A stretch of DNA of 64,000 nt from Spirosoma fluviale (GTDB lineage: Bacteria > Bacteroidota > Bacteroidia > Cytophagales > Spirosomataceae), in contig CAMDJW010000001.1 in assembly GCA_945901025.1 (NCBI GenBank), positions 338,723-402,722 on the forward strand, in the 5' to 3' direction. The notes beneath the pieces are model-generated. The model did not search any database. It saw nothing but the letters and a program-made list of their open reading frames with translations, and was not told the origin of the DNA. Positions 1-8,711 of this stretch are shown piece after piece. The translations under genes were made by a program, and so were the position numbers. How positions within the stretch are numbered: position 1 is the first letter of the stretch; each line of letters begins with the position of its first letter.

Positions 1-680
1 TCTGAAATCGTTTTTAAGAATAAGGTATTTTGAATCTCCGTATTTTCCAAAGAGATTAACGACCGAGCGTGCCCCATGGATATTTTATTATCACGAATCG
101 CAATTTGAATATGTGCCGGTAATTTAAGTAACCGAATGTAATTAGTCACAGTAGATCTATTTTTACCTACTCGAGCACCCAAATCCTCCTGCTTTAAATG
201 ACACTCTTCCATTAATCTTTTATAAGAAAGAGCGATCTCAATGGCATTTAAATTTTCTCGTTGAATATTTTCAATTAAGGCCAACTCAATCATTTGTTGG
301 TCATCCGCCATACGTACATAGGCCGGAATTCGAGTCAAACCAGCTAATTTTGAAGCCTGAAATCTTCTTTCCCCGGAGATTAATTGGAATTTGCGTGGAG
401 CAATTTTTCTAACCGTGATCGGTTGAATGATTCCTTGAACTCTAATGGACTCAGCTAAATCATTTAATGCCTCTACTTCAAAATGCTCACGAGGTTGAAA
501 TGGATTAGTTTCTATACAATCTAACGCAATTTCCTCCATCAAATTAACTGAATCAAGACTTCCAGCATAATCAGAGGCATGTAAACCCTTCGCTTGTAGC
601 TTATCAGAATCTTCTAATAATGCCCCTAATCCCCTACCTAATCCGGTTCTCTTCTTCAAATTTGACTCTTGTTTACTCAT
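1..680 (-). CDS. parB: Chromosome partitioning protein ParB (3' end cut by window edge)
   Basis: ParB/Spo0J-type CTP-dependent DNA clamp that loads at parS sites and works with ParA in chromosome segregation. The reading frame opens with ATG at 680 and stays open to base 1, about 226 residues; the C-terminal dimerisation domain lies outside. Visible family motifs are the basic N-terminal stretch GLGRGLGALL, then NPFQPREHF, the CTP-pocket motif GERRFQA, the ENIQREN motif, and a helix-turn-helix around LGARVGKNRSTVTNYIRLL. It starts 12 bp after the parA stop, so the two are one operon. Family call is very secure; only the missing end is uncertain. Confidence 0.96.
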   Translation of the reverse strand, partial: MSKQESNLKKRTGLGRGLGALLEDSDKLQAKGLHASDYAGSLDSVNLMEEIALDCIETNPFQPREHFEVEALNDLAESIRVQGIIQPITVRKIAPRKFQLISGERRFQASKLAGLTRIPAYVRMADDQQMIELALIENIQRENLNAIEIALSYKRLMEECHLKQEDLGARVGKNRSTVTNYIRLLKLPAHIQIAIRDNKISMGHARSLISLENTEIQNTLFLKTIS

Positions 681-692
681 TACATCTAATAA

Positions 693-1472
693 TTATATCT
701 CCAATAAAAGACCATTTTTTCGCACAATTTCTTTGGCGAGATTTAAATAACTGATAGCTCCTTTACTTTCTGCATCATGCAAAATGGCTGGAATCCCATA
801 ACTTGGAGACTCCGACAAACGAATATTTCTTGGTATAATCGTCTCGAAAACCATATTTTTAAAATGAGAATTCACCTCATTAACCACTTGATTCGACAAA
901 CGTAATCTTAAATCATACATAGTCAACAAAATTCCCTCGATGAGCAATTGAGTATTTAAACGACTTTGTATAATCTTAATTGTATTCAAAAGCTTACCTA
1001 AACCTTCTAAAGCATAGTATTCACATTGAACTGGAATAATAACTGAATCAGCCGCTGTTAAGCTATTGATCGTAATTAATCCGAGCGAAGGGGAACAATC
1101 CATAATGATGAAATCATAGTCGTCTTTAATTTCCTTCAGCGCTTCTTTCATTTTACCCTCCCGATTTGTCAGATTAATCATTTCAATTTCAGCACCTACT
1201 AAATCAATATGAGAAGGAATTATATCTAAAAAAGGAACTTCTGTGGGTATGATACTATCTTTTACCAACGAAATTCCAACCATACATTCATAAATACTTT
1301 GCGAAATCTCTTTTGGATTAAATCCTAAACCAGAAGTAGAGTTTGCTTGAGGATCAGCATCAATTAGCAATGTTTTTAAATCTAAGGCGGCTAGACTAGC
1401 TGCTAAATTAATTGCAGTAGTTGTTTTACCTACCCCACCCTTTTGATTTGCTATTGCTATGATTTTACCCAT
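693..1472 (-). CDS. parA: Chromosome partitioning ATPase ParA (Soj type)
   Basis: Deviant Walker-type ATPase that drives segregation of ParB-parS complexes over the nucleoid. The 259-residue length is that of chromosomal ParA/Soj proteins without an N-terminal DNA-binding extension. The deviant Walker A motif KGGVGKTT is at residues 11-18, followed by DADPQANST (about 39-47) and the switch II-like segment DCSPSLG (about 125-131). It is the first gene of the parA-parB pair and is divergent from the peptide transporter at 1647. Proximity to dnaA fits an origin-proximal location, although dnaA and oriC are often apart in Bacteroidota. Confidence 0.97.
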   Translation of the reverse strand: MGKIIAIANQKGGVGKTTTAINLAASLAALDLKTLLIDADPQANSTSGLGFNPKEISQSIYECMVGISLVKDSIIPTEVPFLDIIPSHIDLVGAEIEMINLTNREGKMKEALKEIKDDYDFIIMDCSPSLGLITINSLTAADSVIIPVQCEYYALEGLGKLLNTIKIIQSRLNTQLLIEGILLTMYDLRLRLSNQVVNEVNSHFKNMVFETIIPRNIRLSESPSYGIPAILHDAESKGAISYLNLAKEIVRKNGLLLEI

Positions 1473-1646
1473 AAAAATCTAAATTTTTCTTTTGACTAAT
1501 CTTATCAACAATATTACAAAAAAGGTTTCACATCTTTGATTAAATTCTAGCCCAATAAAATCAATATTTAAAATTAAATTTGGGATTCAAAAAATATAAA
1601 AACTAAATTATCTACCTATATTGTCATTAAAATAGACCAGACAACT
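1473..1646. promoter_or_regulatory. parA / peptide transporter divergent intergenic region with two imperfect DnaA-box-like 9-mers
   Basis: This AT-rich gap must carry promoters for both divergent genes. It contains TTATCAACA at 1502-1510 (8 of 9 to the DnaA box TTATCCACA) and TTATCTACC at 1608-1616 (7 of 9). Two imperfect sites are too few to call an origin. No clear TAnnTTTG element is seen; TATATTGT near 1618 is one mismatch away. Confidence 0.3.
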
Positions 1647-3230
1647 ATGAATCAAAATACTTCTTCGCATCCCAAAGGGCTTTATGTTTTATATAGTACG
1701 GAAATGTGGGAGCGCTTCAATTTTTATGGAATGCGTGCCTTACTTTCCTTATTTTTAGTTAATGCCTTAGCCTATAAGCAAAATGAAGCATCCATTATTT
1801 ATGGAGGATTTTTAGGGTTGAGTTACCTAACTACGATGTTGGGTGGATATGTATCAGATCGATATTTAGGCAATCGGAATTGTATTATTTTGGGTGGGAT
1901 TACGATGGCTATAGGCCAACTTCTACTTTTTGGATCAGCGAGTACTTTTCTTGATGGAGTTGAAACAGCCAATTTATTCATGTGGTCAGGTTTATTATTT
2001 TTAATCCTGGGCAATGGATTTTTCAAGCCTAACATTTCTTCCATGGTGGGTCAATTATATGCCAAAGGCGATAGCCGTCTAGATGCTGCTTTTACTATCT
2101 TTTATATGGGTATTAATACAGGAGCATTATTGGGGATGATGATTTGTCCTTGGTTAGGAGATGTAAAAGTAGATGGAGTAAGAAATCTAGATGCGTTTAA
2201 ATGGGGATTTTTAGCTGCTGGCGGCGCGATGATGATTGGAACTATCACCTTTTATTTTTTGAAAAACAAATATTTACTTAAGCCGGATGGCAAGCCTGTT
2301 GGCCTAGCACCTGATTTCAATAAAGTACAAGAAACAGACCAAGAAGCCAATAAAGCAGATTTTACCACAAAATCTATTGGCCTTTCCCTATTAATTTTCA
2401 CTTTATTAGTCTATCTATTCCATTATTTGTTTCTGACAGAAATACCAAATCCAATCAAAGATTGGGTTTATCCGGTCATTTATTCCGCTGGAATTAGTTT
2501 AGCATTTTTGATTATGACTGACAAAACTTTGACGAGCGTTGAACGTCAGAGAATATATGTCATGTACATCATTTCATTTTTTGTTATTTTCTTTTGGTCA
2601 GCTTACGAGCAGGCCGGTTCGTCTTTGACATTTATTGCGGACCAACAAACTGATTTGAATTTCTTTGGAATTGAATTGCCACCTAGCTCCGTTCAGAACG
2701 CTAATTCATTTTTCATCATTCTATTGGCCTTTCCGTTTAGCTGGTTTTGGATATGGATGCAGAAAAAAGGTATTGAGCCTAATTCTCCAGCAAAGCAGGC
2801 CATTGGACTTATGTTACTGGCACTAGGATATCTAATTATTGCATATCAAGTAAAAGATTTAGGTTCTCAAAAATTGGGCGTAGTGTGGTTATTCATCATG
2901 TATCTATTTCATACGATGGGTGAATTATGCCTTTCTCCTATCGGATTATCTTTAGTCGCAAAGCTAGCACCTAAACGTTTTTCCTCGTTATTAATGGGAG
3001 TTTGGTTTTTAGCCAATGCGGCCGGATATGCTCTAGCAGGAACTTTAGGAGCTTTATTGCCACCAGTAAATGCAATTTCAACAGGTCAATTTCCAAGCTT
3101 TTTAGGCATGGAAATAAAAAACCTCTATGATTTCTTTATGCTATTTGTATTAATGGCAGGAATAGCATCTGTGTTATTGTATATATTAGCATCTGGACCT
3201 CTTAAAAAAATGATGCATGGCATCAGATAA
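1647..3230 (+). CDS. POT/PTR-family proton-dependent oligopeptide transporter
   Basis: Inner-membrane major facilitator of the proton-coupled oligopeptide transporter family, expected to import di- and tripeptides. The N-terminal segment STEMWERFNFYGMRALL carries the family ExxER-F/Y signature, and the 527-residue chain shows 12-14 hydrophobic segments. The PTR2-type segment around FYMGINTGALLG (about 153-164) is present. The VIT1/CCC1 gene starts 10 bp downstream, so they are probably cotranscribed. The facing gamma-glutamyltransferase would release Cys-Gly and similar dipeptides outside the membrane, which this transporter could import; that link is inference. Confidence 0.93.
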   Translation: MNQNTSSHPKGLYVLYSTEMWERFNFYGMRALLSLFLVNALAYKQNEASIIYGGFLGLSYLTTMLGGYVSDRYLGNRNCIILGGITMAIGQLLLFGSASTFLDGVETANLFMWSGLLFLILGNGFFKPNISSMVGQLYAKGDSRLDAAFTIFYMGINTGALLGMMICPWLGDVKVDGVRNLDAFKWGFLAAGGAMMIGTITFYFLKNKYLLKPDGKPVGLAPDFNKVQETDQEANKADFTTKSIGLSLLIFTLLVYLFHYLFLTEIPNPIKDWVYPVIYSAGISLAFLIMTDKTLTSVERQRIYVMYIISFFVIFFWSAYEQAGSSLTFIADQQTDLNFFGIELPPSSVQNANSFFIILLAFPFSWFWIWMQKKGIEPNSPAKQAIGLMLLALGYLIIAYQVKDLGSQKLGVVWLFIMYLFHTMGELCLSPIGLSLVAKLAPKRFSSLLMGVWFLANAAGYALAGTLGALLPPVNAISTGQFPSFLGMEIKNLYDFFMLFVLMAGIASVLLYILASGPLKKMMHGIR

Positions 3231-3240
3231 TTAAAATAAT

Positions 3241-3942
3241 ATGAACGGACCTGATCATCATTTACACGAAAAACACTTAAAGAGCTCTGATTTTATCACT
3301 GATATTGTTATCGGCATGTCAGATGGTTTAACAGTTCCTTTTGCTTTAGCCGCAGGACTTTCTGGTGCAGTAGCTTCTTCATCCATTGTAACCACGGCGG
3401 GAATTGCAGAAATTGTCGCAGGTTCAATCGCGATGGGATTAGGCGGATATCTAGCGGGTCAAACAGAGCAAGAGCATTATGAATCCGAATTAAAACGTGA
3501 ATATGAAGAAGTGGAACGTGTTCCAGAAAGGGAAAAAGAAGAAATCAGAGAAGTATTTGAAGGGTATGGCTTGACACCAGAGGCTCAGGAAATTGTCGTG
3601 GAAGCTATTTCAAAAGATAAAGATAAATGGGTCGATTTTATGATGCGTTTTGAATTGGGTTTAGAAAAACCTAATCCCAATAGAGCTAGAAATTCAGCAC
3701 TTACAATAGGCATTTCATACATTGTAGGGGGATTTGTCCCTCTTGTGCCCTATTTTTATGTAGATGATCCCAAGTCTGGTCTTATATATTCAGCAGAAAT
3801 AACATTAATTGCCTTGTTGGTTTTTGGTTATTTCAAAAGTAAGGTAACGGATCAAAATCCATGGATTGGATCCTTGAAAGTTGCCTCCATAGGTGCTGCG
3901 GCCGCCGCAGCGGCTTATTTTGTAGCAACCTTATTTCAATAA
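3241..3942 (+). CDS. VIT1/CCC1-family Fe2+/Mn2+ transporter
   Basis: Membrane protein of the vacuolar iron transporter family; bacterial members move ferrous iron or manganese out of the cytoplasm. The N-terminus has the family segment DIVIGMSDGLTVPFALAAGL (about residues 20-39). A charged cytoplasmic region rich in Glu follows (about 75-110, EREKEEIREVFEG), matching the metal-binding domain of VIT1-like proteins. Then come three hydrophobic segments, ending in an alanine-rich helix. The 233-residue length is typical. The stop lies 1 bp from the end of the opposing ggt gene, so the two transcripts converge without a visible terminator. Confidence 0.9.
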   Translation: MNGPDHHLHEKHLKSSDFITDIVIGMSDGLTVPFALAAGLSGAVASSSIVTTAGIAEIVAGSIAMGLGGYLAGQTEQEHYESELKREYEEVERVPEREKEEIREVFEGYGLTPEAQEIVVEAISKDKDKWVDFMMRFELGLEKPNPNRARNSALTIGISYIVGGFVPLVPYFYVDDPKSGLIYSAEITLIALLVFGYFKSKVTDQNPWIGSLKVASIGAAAAAAAYFVATLFQ

Positions 3943-3943
3943 A

Positions 3944-5641
3944 TCAATCATGACCCAAGGCGGTGTCATCACCACGTGAATCGGCACCGCCCTGTAGCTT
4001 ACCCGATGGGAGCACTAAAATTCCGTCTACGAGACCGATAGATGCTGAATCAGAAAATTCATATCCCTTCTGTTTTAAACGCTCCAATTGAATGGCGGAT
4101 AATCGATTAGGCTCTATCCGAGTTGGTTCAGGCTTCCATTGTTGGTGAAAACGAGGATATTCAACGGCTTGTTGCATATTCATACCAAATTCCAATGCAT
4201 TAAGTATAACCTGAAAAACGGTGGTAATAATCGTAGCCCCCCCTGGAGTTCCCACAACCATTTTCAATTGTCCCTTTTCAGTGATGATCGTAGGTGTCAT
4301 ACTTGAAAGCATTCTTTTCATGGGCTGAATTTCGTTTGCTTTAGATCCAATTAAACCATAAATATTTGGAGCTCCCGCTTTCGCTGAAAAATCATCCATT
4401 TCATCATTTAATAGAAATCCTGCTCCACCAACAAAAACTTTGCTGCCAAAAGAATTATTTAAGGTTGTCGTTATTGATACAGCATTTCCTTCAGTGTCAA
4501 CAATAGAATAATGCGTTGTTTCTGGGCTTTCATAGCCTGGGAACTGACCGGCGGAAATATCTGAACTTAATGTTGCCTTAGTAAAATCAATCGAACTAAT
4601 TCTACTTTTGATGTAACTAGTGTCCAGTAAAGGCTTAACGGGAACTTTAATAAAATCTGGATCCCCTAACCATTTTGCTCGGTCTGCAAATACTCTTCGC
4701 TCAGCCTCGATCATTAATTGGACCGTAGAGTCAGAACTAGCCCCCCACTTACTTAATGGATATTTTTTCACCATTCCCATTAATTGCGCCAAAGCTATTC
4801 CTCCACTAGAAGGAGGCGGCATACCAATAATTTGGAAATTTTTGTAGGATTGAACGATTGGTTTGCGCCATATAGGTTTGTATGTATCTAAATCTTTTTG
4901 TGAAATAATGCCATTTAGGCGTTTCATTTCACTAATAATAAGTTCTGCCGTCTTCCCTTGATAAAATCCTTTTGATTTATCCCGCAAAATTCTTTCCAAA
5001 GTATTAGCTAAATCTTCCTGTATTAATATATCATCCTTTTTCCAATCCATATGATTCGGATTAATCAAATAAGAATTCCCTTTATTTTCGATGATAAAAT
5101 CGAGTTTATTCGTATTTAAACCTCTTGCTTCTCGAAAGGTGAGTACATGGCCTTGCCTAGCGATATCGATAGCAGGCTGAATCAGTTCTTTCCAAGGTAA
5201 TGAACCAAATTTGCGATACATTTCTTCCATCCCTGCAACCGTTCCAGGAACTCCTACAGAAAATACTCCAATAGAACTTTTTTCAGGTATCACATTTCCC
5301 GATGCATCTAAGTACATATCTTTTGAGCTTGCCAAAGGAGCCTTTTCACGATAATCTAAAGCAAAAATCTTTCCATTAGCATTTCGATAGACTAAAAAAC
5401 CACCTCCACCAATATTTCCAGCAGATGGATGACAGACCGCTAATGCAAAATTTACAGCAATGGCTGCGTCAATGGCGTTCCCTCCCTTTTTTAAAATGGA
5501 CAGGCCGATTTCTGTAGCTAAAGGATGTGTAGTAACAACCATTCCTTTTTTAGATTCGACTAATGGTTTGATCGTACTTTGGGAATAAAGTGCATTGGAA
5601 GTAATTAAGGCACTTAAAATAAGGAATAAATAGAATTTCAT
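3944..5641 (-). CDS. ggt: Gamma-glutamyltransferase (secreted)
   Basis: Ntn-hydrolase that cleaves or transfers the gamma-glutamyl group of glutathione and related compounds outside the inner membrane. The N-terminus is a signal peptide ending near residue 20. GNIGGGGFLVYR (about 75-86) is the family glycine-rich segment. The autocatalytic processing site is the Thr at about residue 375 in PETTHYSIVD, giving a large and a small subunit. The substrate-binding PSSGG segment is at about 277-281 and a glycine pair is in GTPGGATI near the C-terminus. At 565 residues it is full length. The upstream region is shared with the divergent 5776 gene. Confidence 0.96.
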   Translation of the reverse strand: MKFYLFLILSALITSNALYSQSTIKPLVESKKGMVVTTHPLATEIGLSILKKGGNAIDAAIAVNFALAVCHPSAGNIGGGGFLVYRNANGKIFALDYREKAPLASSKDMYLDASGNVIPEKSSIGVFSVGVPGTVAGMEEMYRKFGSLPWKELIQPAIDIARQGHVLTFREARGLNTNKLDFIIENKGNSYLINPNHMDWKKDDILIQEDLANTLERILRDKSKGFYQGKTAELIISEMKRLNGIISQKDLDTYKPIWRKPIVQSYKNFQIIGMPPPSSGGIALAQLMGMVKKYPLSKWGASSDSTVQLMIEAERRVFADRAKWLGDPDFIKVPVKPLLDTSYIKSRISSIDFTKATLSSDISAGQFPGYESPETTHYSIVDTEGNAVSITTTLNNSFGSKVFVGGAGFLLNDEMDDFSAKAGAPNIYGLIGSKANEIQPMKRMLSSMTPTIITEKGQLKMVVGTPGGATIITTVFQVILNALEFGMNMQQAVEYPRFHQQWKPEPTRIEPNRLSAIQLERLKQKGYEFSDSASIGLVDGILVLPSGKLQGGADSRGDDTALGHD

Positions 5642-5727
5642 ATCGTAAACTTGTGAATAATACGACGAATTTAACAGAAATATGACGAATGAACTTATTA
5701 AATATAAGAGGGTTCAAAAAATAAATT

Positions 5728-5735
5728 TAACTTTG
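5728..5735 (+). promoter_or_regulatory. Candidate Bacteroidota -7 promoter element (TAACTTTG)
   Basis: Perfect match to TAnnTTTG, 40 bp before the GTG start at 5776. No convincing -33 TTG is seen at the usual distance. Confidence 0.55.
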
Positions 5736-5775
5736 TAGTTAATAGAAGATTATTTAATTAAAACGAATTAATAAA

Positions 5776-7014
5776 GTGGATATTTTCAAAAAAGTAGTTA
5801 AAAATATGGGGCCAATAGGCGCTCATGCACATTATTCACATCATTATTTTTCTTTCCCAAAATTAACAGGCGAATTAGGTCCAAGAATGACTTTCATGGG
5901 AAAGGAGATGTTAAATTGGTCTTTAAATAATTATTTAGGACTAGCAAATCATCCTGAAGTAAGAAAAGCAGATGCAGATGCCGCAGCTAAATATGGTTTA
6001 GCTTACCCTATGGGAGCTAGAATGATGTCAGGAAATACCGATCAGCATGAGGAATTTGAGAGACAATTAGCTGAATTTGTTGGTAAGGAAGACTGTTTCC
6101 TACTTAATTATGGCTACCAAGGAGTCATGTCGTTAGTAGAATGTATGGTTGATCATCGTGATATTATTGTATACGATGCAGAATCACATGCGTGCTTAAT
6201 CGATGGCATTCGTTTACATAAAGCAAAAATGGGTGCCTACTATAAGTTTAACCACAATGACATGAATTCTTTAAGAAAGAATTTAGAGCGTGCGAAAAAG
6301 CGAACAGAGGAAACTGGAGGAGGAATACTAGTTATTACCGAAGGAGTTTTCGGGATGTCAGGGAAAGTTGGTGCGCTAGACAAAATTGTCGAAATGAAAA
6401 AAGATTTTGATTTTAGATTGCTAGTAGATGACGCGCATGGGTTTGGAACCATGGGGGAAAATGGTCGTGGTATCGGAGAATTTTTAAATTGTACCGATGG
6501 AATTGATCTTTATTTTTCAACTTTCGCTAAATCAATGGCAGCCATCGGAGCATTTGTAGCAGCGCCAAAAGATATCATCATGTATTTAAAATATAATATG
6601 AGATCTCAAACCTATGCAAAAGCATTACCAATGCCATTTGTTATCGGAGGAATGAAGCGACTTGAATTAATAAAAAAGCATCCTGAATTAAGAGAAAAAT
6701 TATGGGCTAATGTAAAAGCACTTCAAGAAGGCTTAAGAGAAAAGGGTTTCGATATTGGCGAAACTCAATCTCCAGTAACTCCTGTATTTTTACATGGTGA
6801 TTATGATATTGAAGCGGTTACTAAACTTGTTCGTGACCTAAGAGAAAACATGGGAATTTTTTGCAGTATAGTGGTTTATCCAGTAGTTCCGAAGGGACAG
6901 ATTATGTTAAGGATCATACCAACCTCCTCACATACGCTGGAGGATATACGTTACACAACAGAGTGTTTTGCTAAAGTTCAAAAGCAACTTAAAGAGGGCT
7001 TTTATTCCACATAG
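5776..7014 (+). CDS. Alpha-oxoamine synthase: serine palmitoyltransferase / cysteate fatty acyltransferase type
   Basis: PLP-dependent fold-type I enzyme that condenses an acyl thioester with an amino acid. Bacteroidota homologues make 3-ketosphinganine from serine or the sulfonolipid precursor of capnine from cysteate; the sequence alone does not decide which. Visible features are NNYLGLA (51-57), the PLP Asp in DDAHGFG (218-224), and the Schiff-base Lys at about residue 252 in FSTFAKSM. The start is GTG at 5776, giving the usual N-terminus and 412 residues. It is monocistronic-looking, followed by a histone H1-like gene. A biotin-type KBL or 8-amino-7-oxononanoate synthase role is less likely because of the N-terminal extension and lack of other bio genes. 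Confidence 0.85.
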   Translation: MDIFKKVVKNMGPIGAHAHYSHHYFSFPKLTGELGPRMTFMGKEMLNWSLNNYLGLANHPEVRKADADAAAKYGLAYPMGARMMSGNTDQHEEFERQLAEFVGKEDCFLLNYGYQGVMSLVECMVDHRDIIVYDAESHACLIDGIRLHKAKMGAYYKFNHNDMNSLRKNLERAKKRTEETGGGILVITEGVFGMSGKVGALDKIVEMKKDFDFRLLVDDAHGFGTMGENGRGIGEFLNCTDGIDLYFSTFAKSMAAIGAFVAAPKDIIMYLKYNMRSQTYAKALPMPFVIGGMKRLELIKKHPELREKLWANVKALQEGLREKGFDIGETQSPVTPVFLHGDYDIEAVTKLVRDLRENMGIFCSIVVYPVVPKGQIMLRIIPTSSHTLEDIRYTTECFAKVQKQLKEGFYST

Positions 7015-7086
7015 ATAAGAATTAGAGACTAAAATCAAAGTTTTTTGACTTTTTTCACTTTTTTTTGTGACTTTTAGTTGGAAAAA

Positions 7087-7117
7087 TTTGTGAGAATTAA
7101 AAATTTGTCTAAATTTC
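7087..7117 (+). promoter_or_regulatory. Candidate promoter of the histone H1-like gene
   Basis: TTTG at 7087-7090, 19 bp spacer, then TAAATTTC at 7110-7117, one mismatch from TAnnTTTG. It lies about 70 bp before the ATG at 7185, in a strongly AT-rich region. Confidence 0.5.
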
Positions 7118-7184
7118 GTATTATAAAAGCCTCTTAAATGGCTATAAATACAATCTAAATATTTTCAACCTAAAAATTATTATT

Positions 7185-7364
7185 ATGAGCAGATTTGCAC
7201 AATTGAAAGATCTAGTATTATCATTAGAATCAGATTTCGAAAAATTCTATGATAAAGGAAATCAAGCAGCAGGAACACGCGTAAGAGGTGGTCTTCAACA
7301 ATTAAAAACTTTATCACAAGAAATTCGTACTGAGGTTCAAAACCAAAAGAACGCTTCTAAATAA
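7185..7364 (+). CDS. Small histone H1-like (Hc1-type) DNA-binding protein
   Basis: A 59-residue basic, helical protein starting MSRFAQLKDLVLSLE and containing the stretch FYDKGNQAAGTRVRGGL (about 21-37). This matches the short histone H1-like proteins found across Bacteroidota, which are expected to coat DNA in the nucleoid. It stands alone, with its own likely promoter upstream and a strong hairpin terminator right after it, as expected for an abundantly expressed small protein. Unlike chlamydial Hc1 it lacks a long lysine/alanine-rich tail. The family call is from recognition of the conserved core, and function is inferred. Confidence 0.8.
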   Translation: MSRFAQLKDLVLSLESDFEKFYDKGNQAAGTRVRGGLQQLKTLSQEIRTEVQNQKNASK

Positions 7365-7380
7365 TTTATCAAATTAAAAA

Positions 7381-7413
7381 AAAAGCCTGAAAGAAATTTC
7401 AGGCTTTTTTTTT
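7381..7413. terminator. Bidirectional intrinsic terminator
   Basis: Perfect 12-bp stem AAAAGCCTGAAA / TTTCAGGCTTTT with a GAAA loop and a T run on both strands. It ends the histone H1-like gene and the opposing MaoC gene. Confidence 0.93.
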
Positions 7414-7414
7414 G

Positions 7415-7819
7415 TTAAAATTTTTCCAAATGCAAGGCGGTTGCTATTCCGTCAACCATCAATTTACCTCGTTCAGGTTCAATAACTTGTGTTTTAATTT
7501 CGGCGACATGCTTCTCTCTATTAATAGATTCAATTTGAAACTTTGCTGCATAGGTTATGCCAACAAACAAAGGTCTTTTGAACTCAGTGATTTGTTTTAA
7601 ATAAACACTCCCCTGCCCAGGAAATTCCATTCCCATAACCCTTGAAAATACACTAGCAATTAAAGCTCCATGAATAATAGGTTGTTTAAACTGTGTTGTA
7701 GAAGCAAAGACTTCATCCCAATGCAAAGGGTTAAAATCGCCCGATATTTTACAAAATTCATTTACGTCATCCTGAGTAAATGAAAAATCAATTTCATGTG
7801 AATCTCCTATTTGATACAT
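7415..7819 (-). CDS. MaoC-like (R)-specific enoyl-CoA hydratase family protein
   Basis: Single hot-dog-fold protein of 134 residues. The hydratase-2 motif appears as SGDFNPLHWDEVFA (about 26-39), with the catalytic Asp and His spaced D-x-N-P-x-H. A conserved IIHGALIASV segment follows. Members hydrate trans-2-enoyl-CoA to (R)-3-hydroxyacyl-CoA or act as related dehydratases. It is divergent from the lipid kinase gene with a very short gap, and ends on the shared terminator at 7381-7413. Exact substrate is unknown; a role in fatty acyl supply for lipids is only suggested by neighbours. Confidence 0.85.
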   Translation of the reverse strand: MYQIGDSHEIDFSFTQDDVNEFCKISGDFNPLHWDEVFASTTQFKQPIIHGALIASVFSRVMGMEFPGQGSVYLKQITEFKRPLFVGITYAAKFQIESINREKHVAEIKTQVIEPERGKLMVDGIATALHLEKF

Positions 7820-7862
7820 ATCATATTATTTAATGTTAACTTCACGCCCTGAAAAATATCAT

Positions 7863-8711
7863 ATGATTTTCTTTATTATAAATATAAAATCAGGTAGCAA
7901 AAGTACGTCAAGCAAAGCTCAATTGATTCAAATATTGAATAAAATTGAAAATTCAAGTCTACATTTTACTGAATTTTCCGGTCATGGAGGTGAATTAGCG
8001 AAATTAGCGATAAGCCAACAAGTTTCTAAAATAATCGTTGTAGGAGGAGACGGTACCATTAATGAAGTTGCATCAGAGCTAATTCATACTCAAATACCTA
8101 TAGGAATAATCCCCATAGGATCAGGGAATGGACTTGCCAGACACCTGAATATCCCCATGGACTTCAAATCTGCTCTAAACAAAGCTTTACATGGGAATAA
8201 CAATGCAATAGATAGTTTAATGTGGAATGAAAAACCATTTTTCTGTACAGCAGGAATTGGTTTTGACGCTTATGTGGCAGAAGAATTTTCTAAGAACCAA
8301 CATCGTGGTTTCATAAATTATATAAAGTCTACTCTTAGGTCATCTCTAAGATATGTTCCGATCCAAATTGAAATAAACAACAATACGGAATATGTTTTTT
8401 CCCTAAGCATTGCAAATGCAAACCAATTTGGGAATAACGCATATATATCACCGTTATCAAATATTCAAGATGCTCTGTTTGAAGTTGTTAGGATAAGTCC
8501 ACTGCATTTTATTGAAAAAGCCCAACTTGGAATCAGACTATTTTTAAAAACCATTCAAAGGCATCCTAAAGTAGCTATAAAATCATACGATATATTTGAA
8601 TTTTCGATAAAAAAGGGAATATGTTATCACATAGATGGGGAATCATTAATTTCAGAAGATTCAAAGGTTAAAATAATTATTTTACCAAAAAGTTTAGTCG
8701 TCGTAAATTAG
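7863..8711 (+). CDS. YegS/LCB5/DAGK-family lipid kinase
   Basis: Diacylglycerol-kinase-catalytic-domain protein; the family phosphorylates diacylglycerol, phosphatidylglycerol or sphingoid bases. Visible motifs are the nucleotide-binding VVGGDGTINEVA segment and IGIIPIGSGNGLARHL a few dozen residues later. An in-frame ATG at 7833 would add ten residues (292 in all), but the ATG at 7863 gives the usual MIFFIIN-type beginning and is preferred. The C-terminal beta domain ends near the stop. The gene is 43 bp from the divergent MaoC gene. With the sphingolipid/sulfonolipid-type synthase nearby, a sphingoid-base or sulfonolipid substrate is possible but not shown. Confidence 0.85.
   Translation: MIFFIINIKSGSKSTSSKAQLIQILNKIENSSLHFTEFSGHGGELAKLAISQQVSKIIVVGGDGTINEVASELIHTQIPIGIIPIGSGNGLARHLNIPMDFKSALNKALHGNNNAIDSLMWNEKPFFCTAGIGFDAYVAEEFSKNQHRGFINYIKSTLRSSLRYVPIQIEINNNTEYVFSLSIANANQFGNNAYISPLSNIQDALFEVVRISPLHFIEKAQLGIRLFLKTIQRHPKVAIKSYDIFEFSIKKGICYHIDGESLISEDSKVKIIILPKSLVVVN

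Noticed and set aside
3960..3990. parS-like CACGTG palindrome
   Set aside because: Single CACGTG inside ggt lacks the flanking arms of a parS site.
7412..7600. Plus-strand open frame of 62 codons
   Set aside because: Antisense to the MaoC gene and includes terminator sequence.
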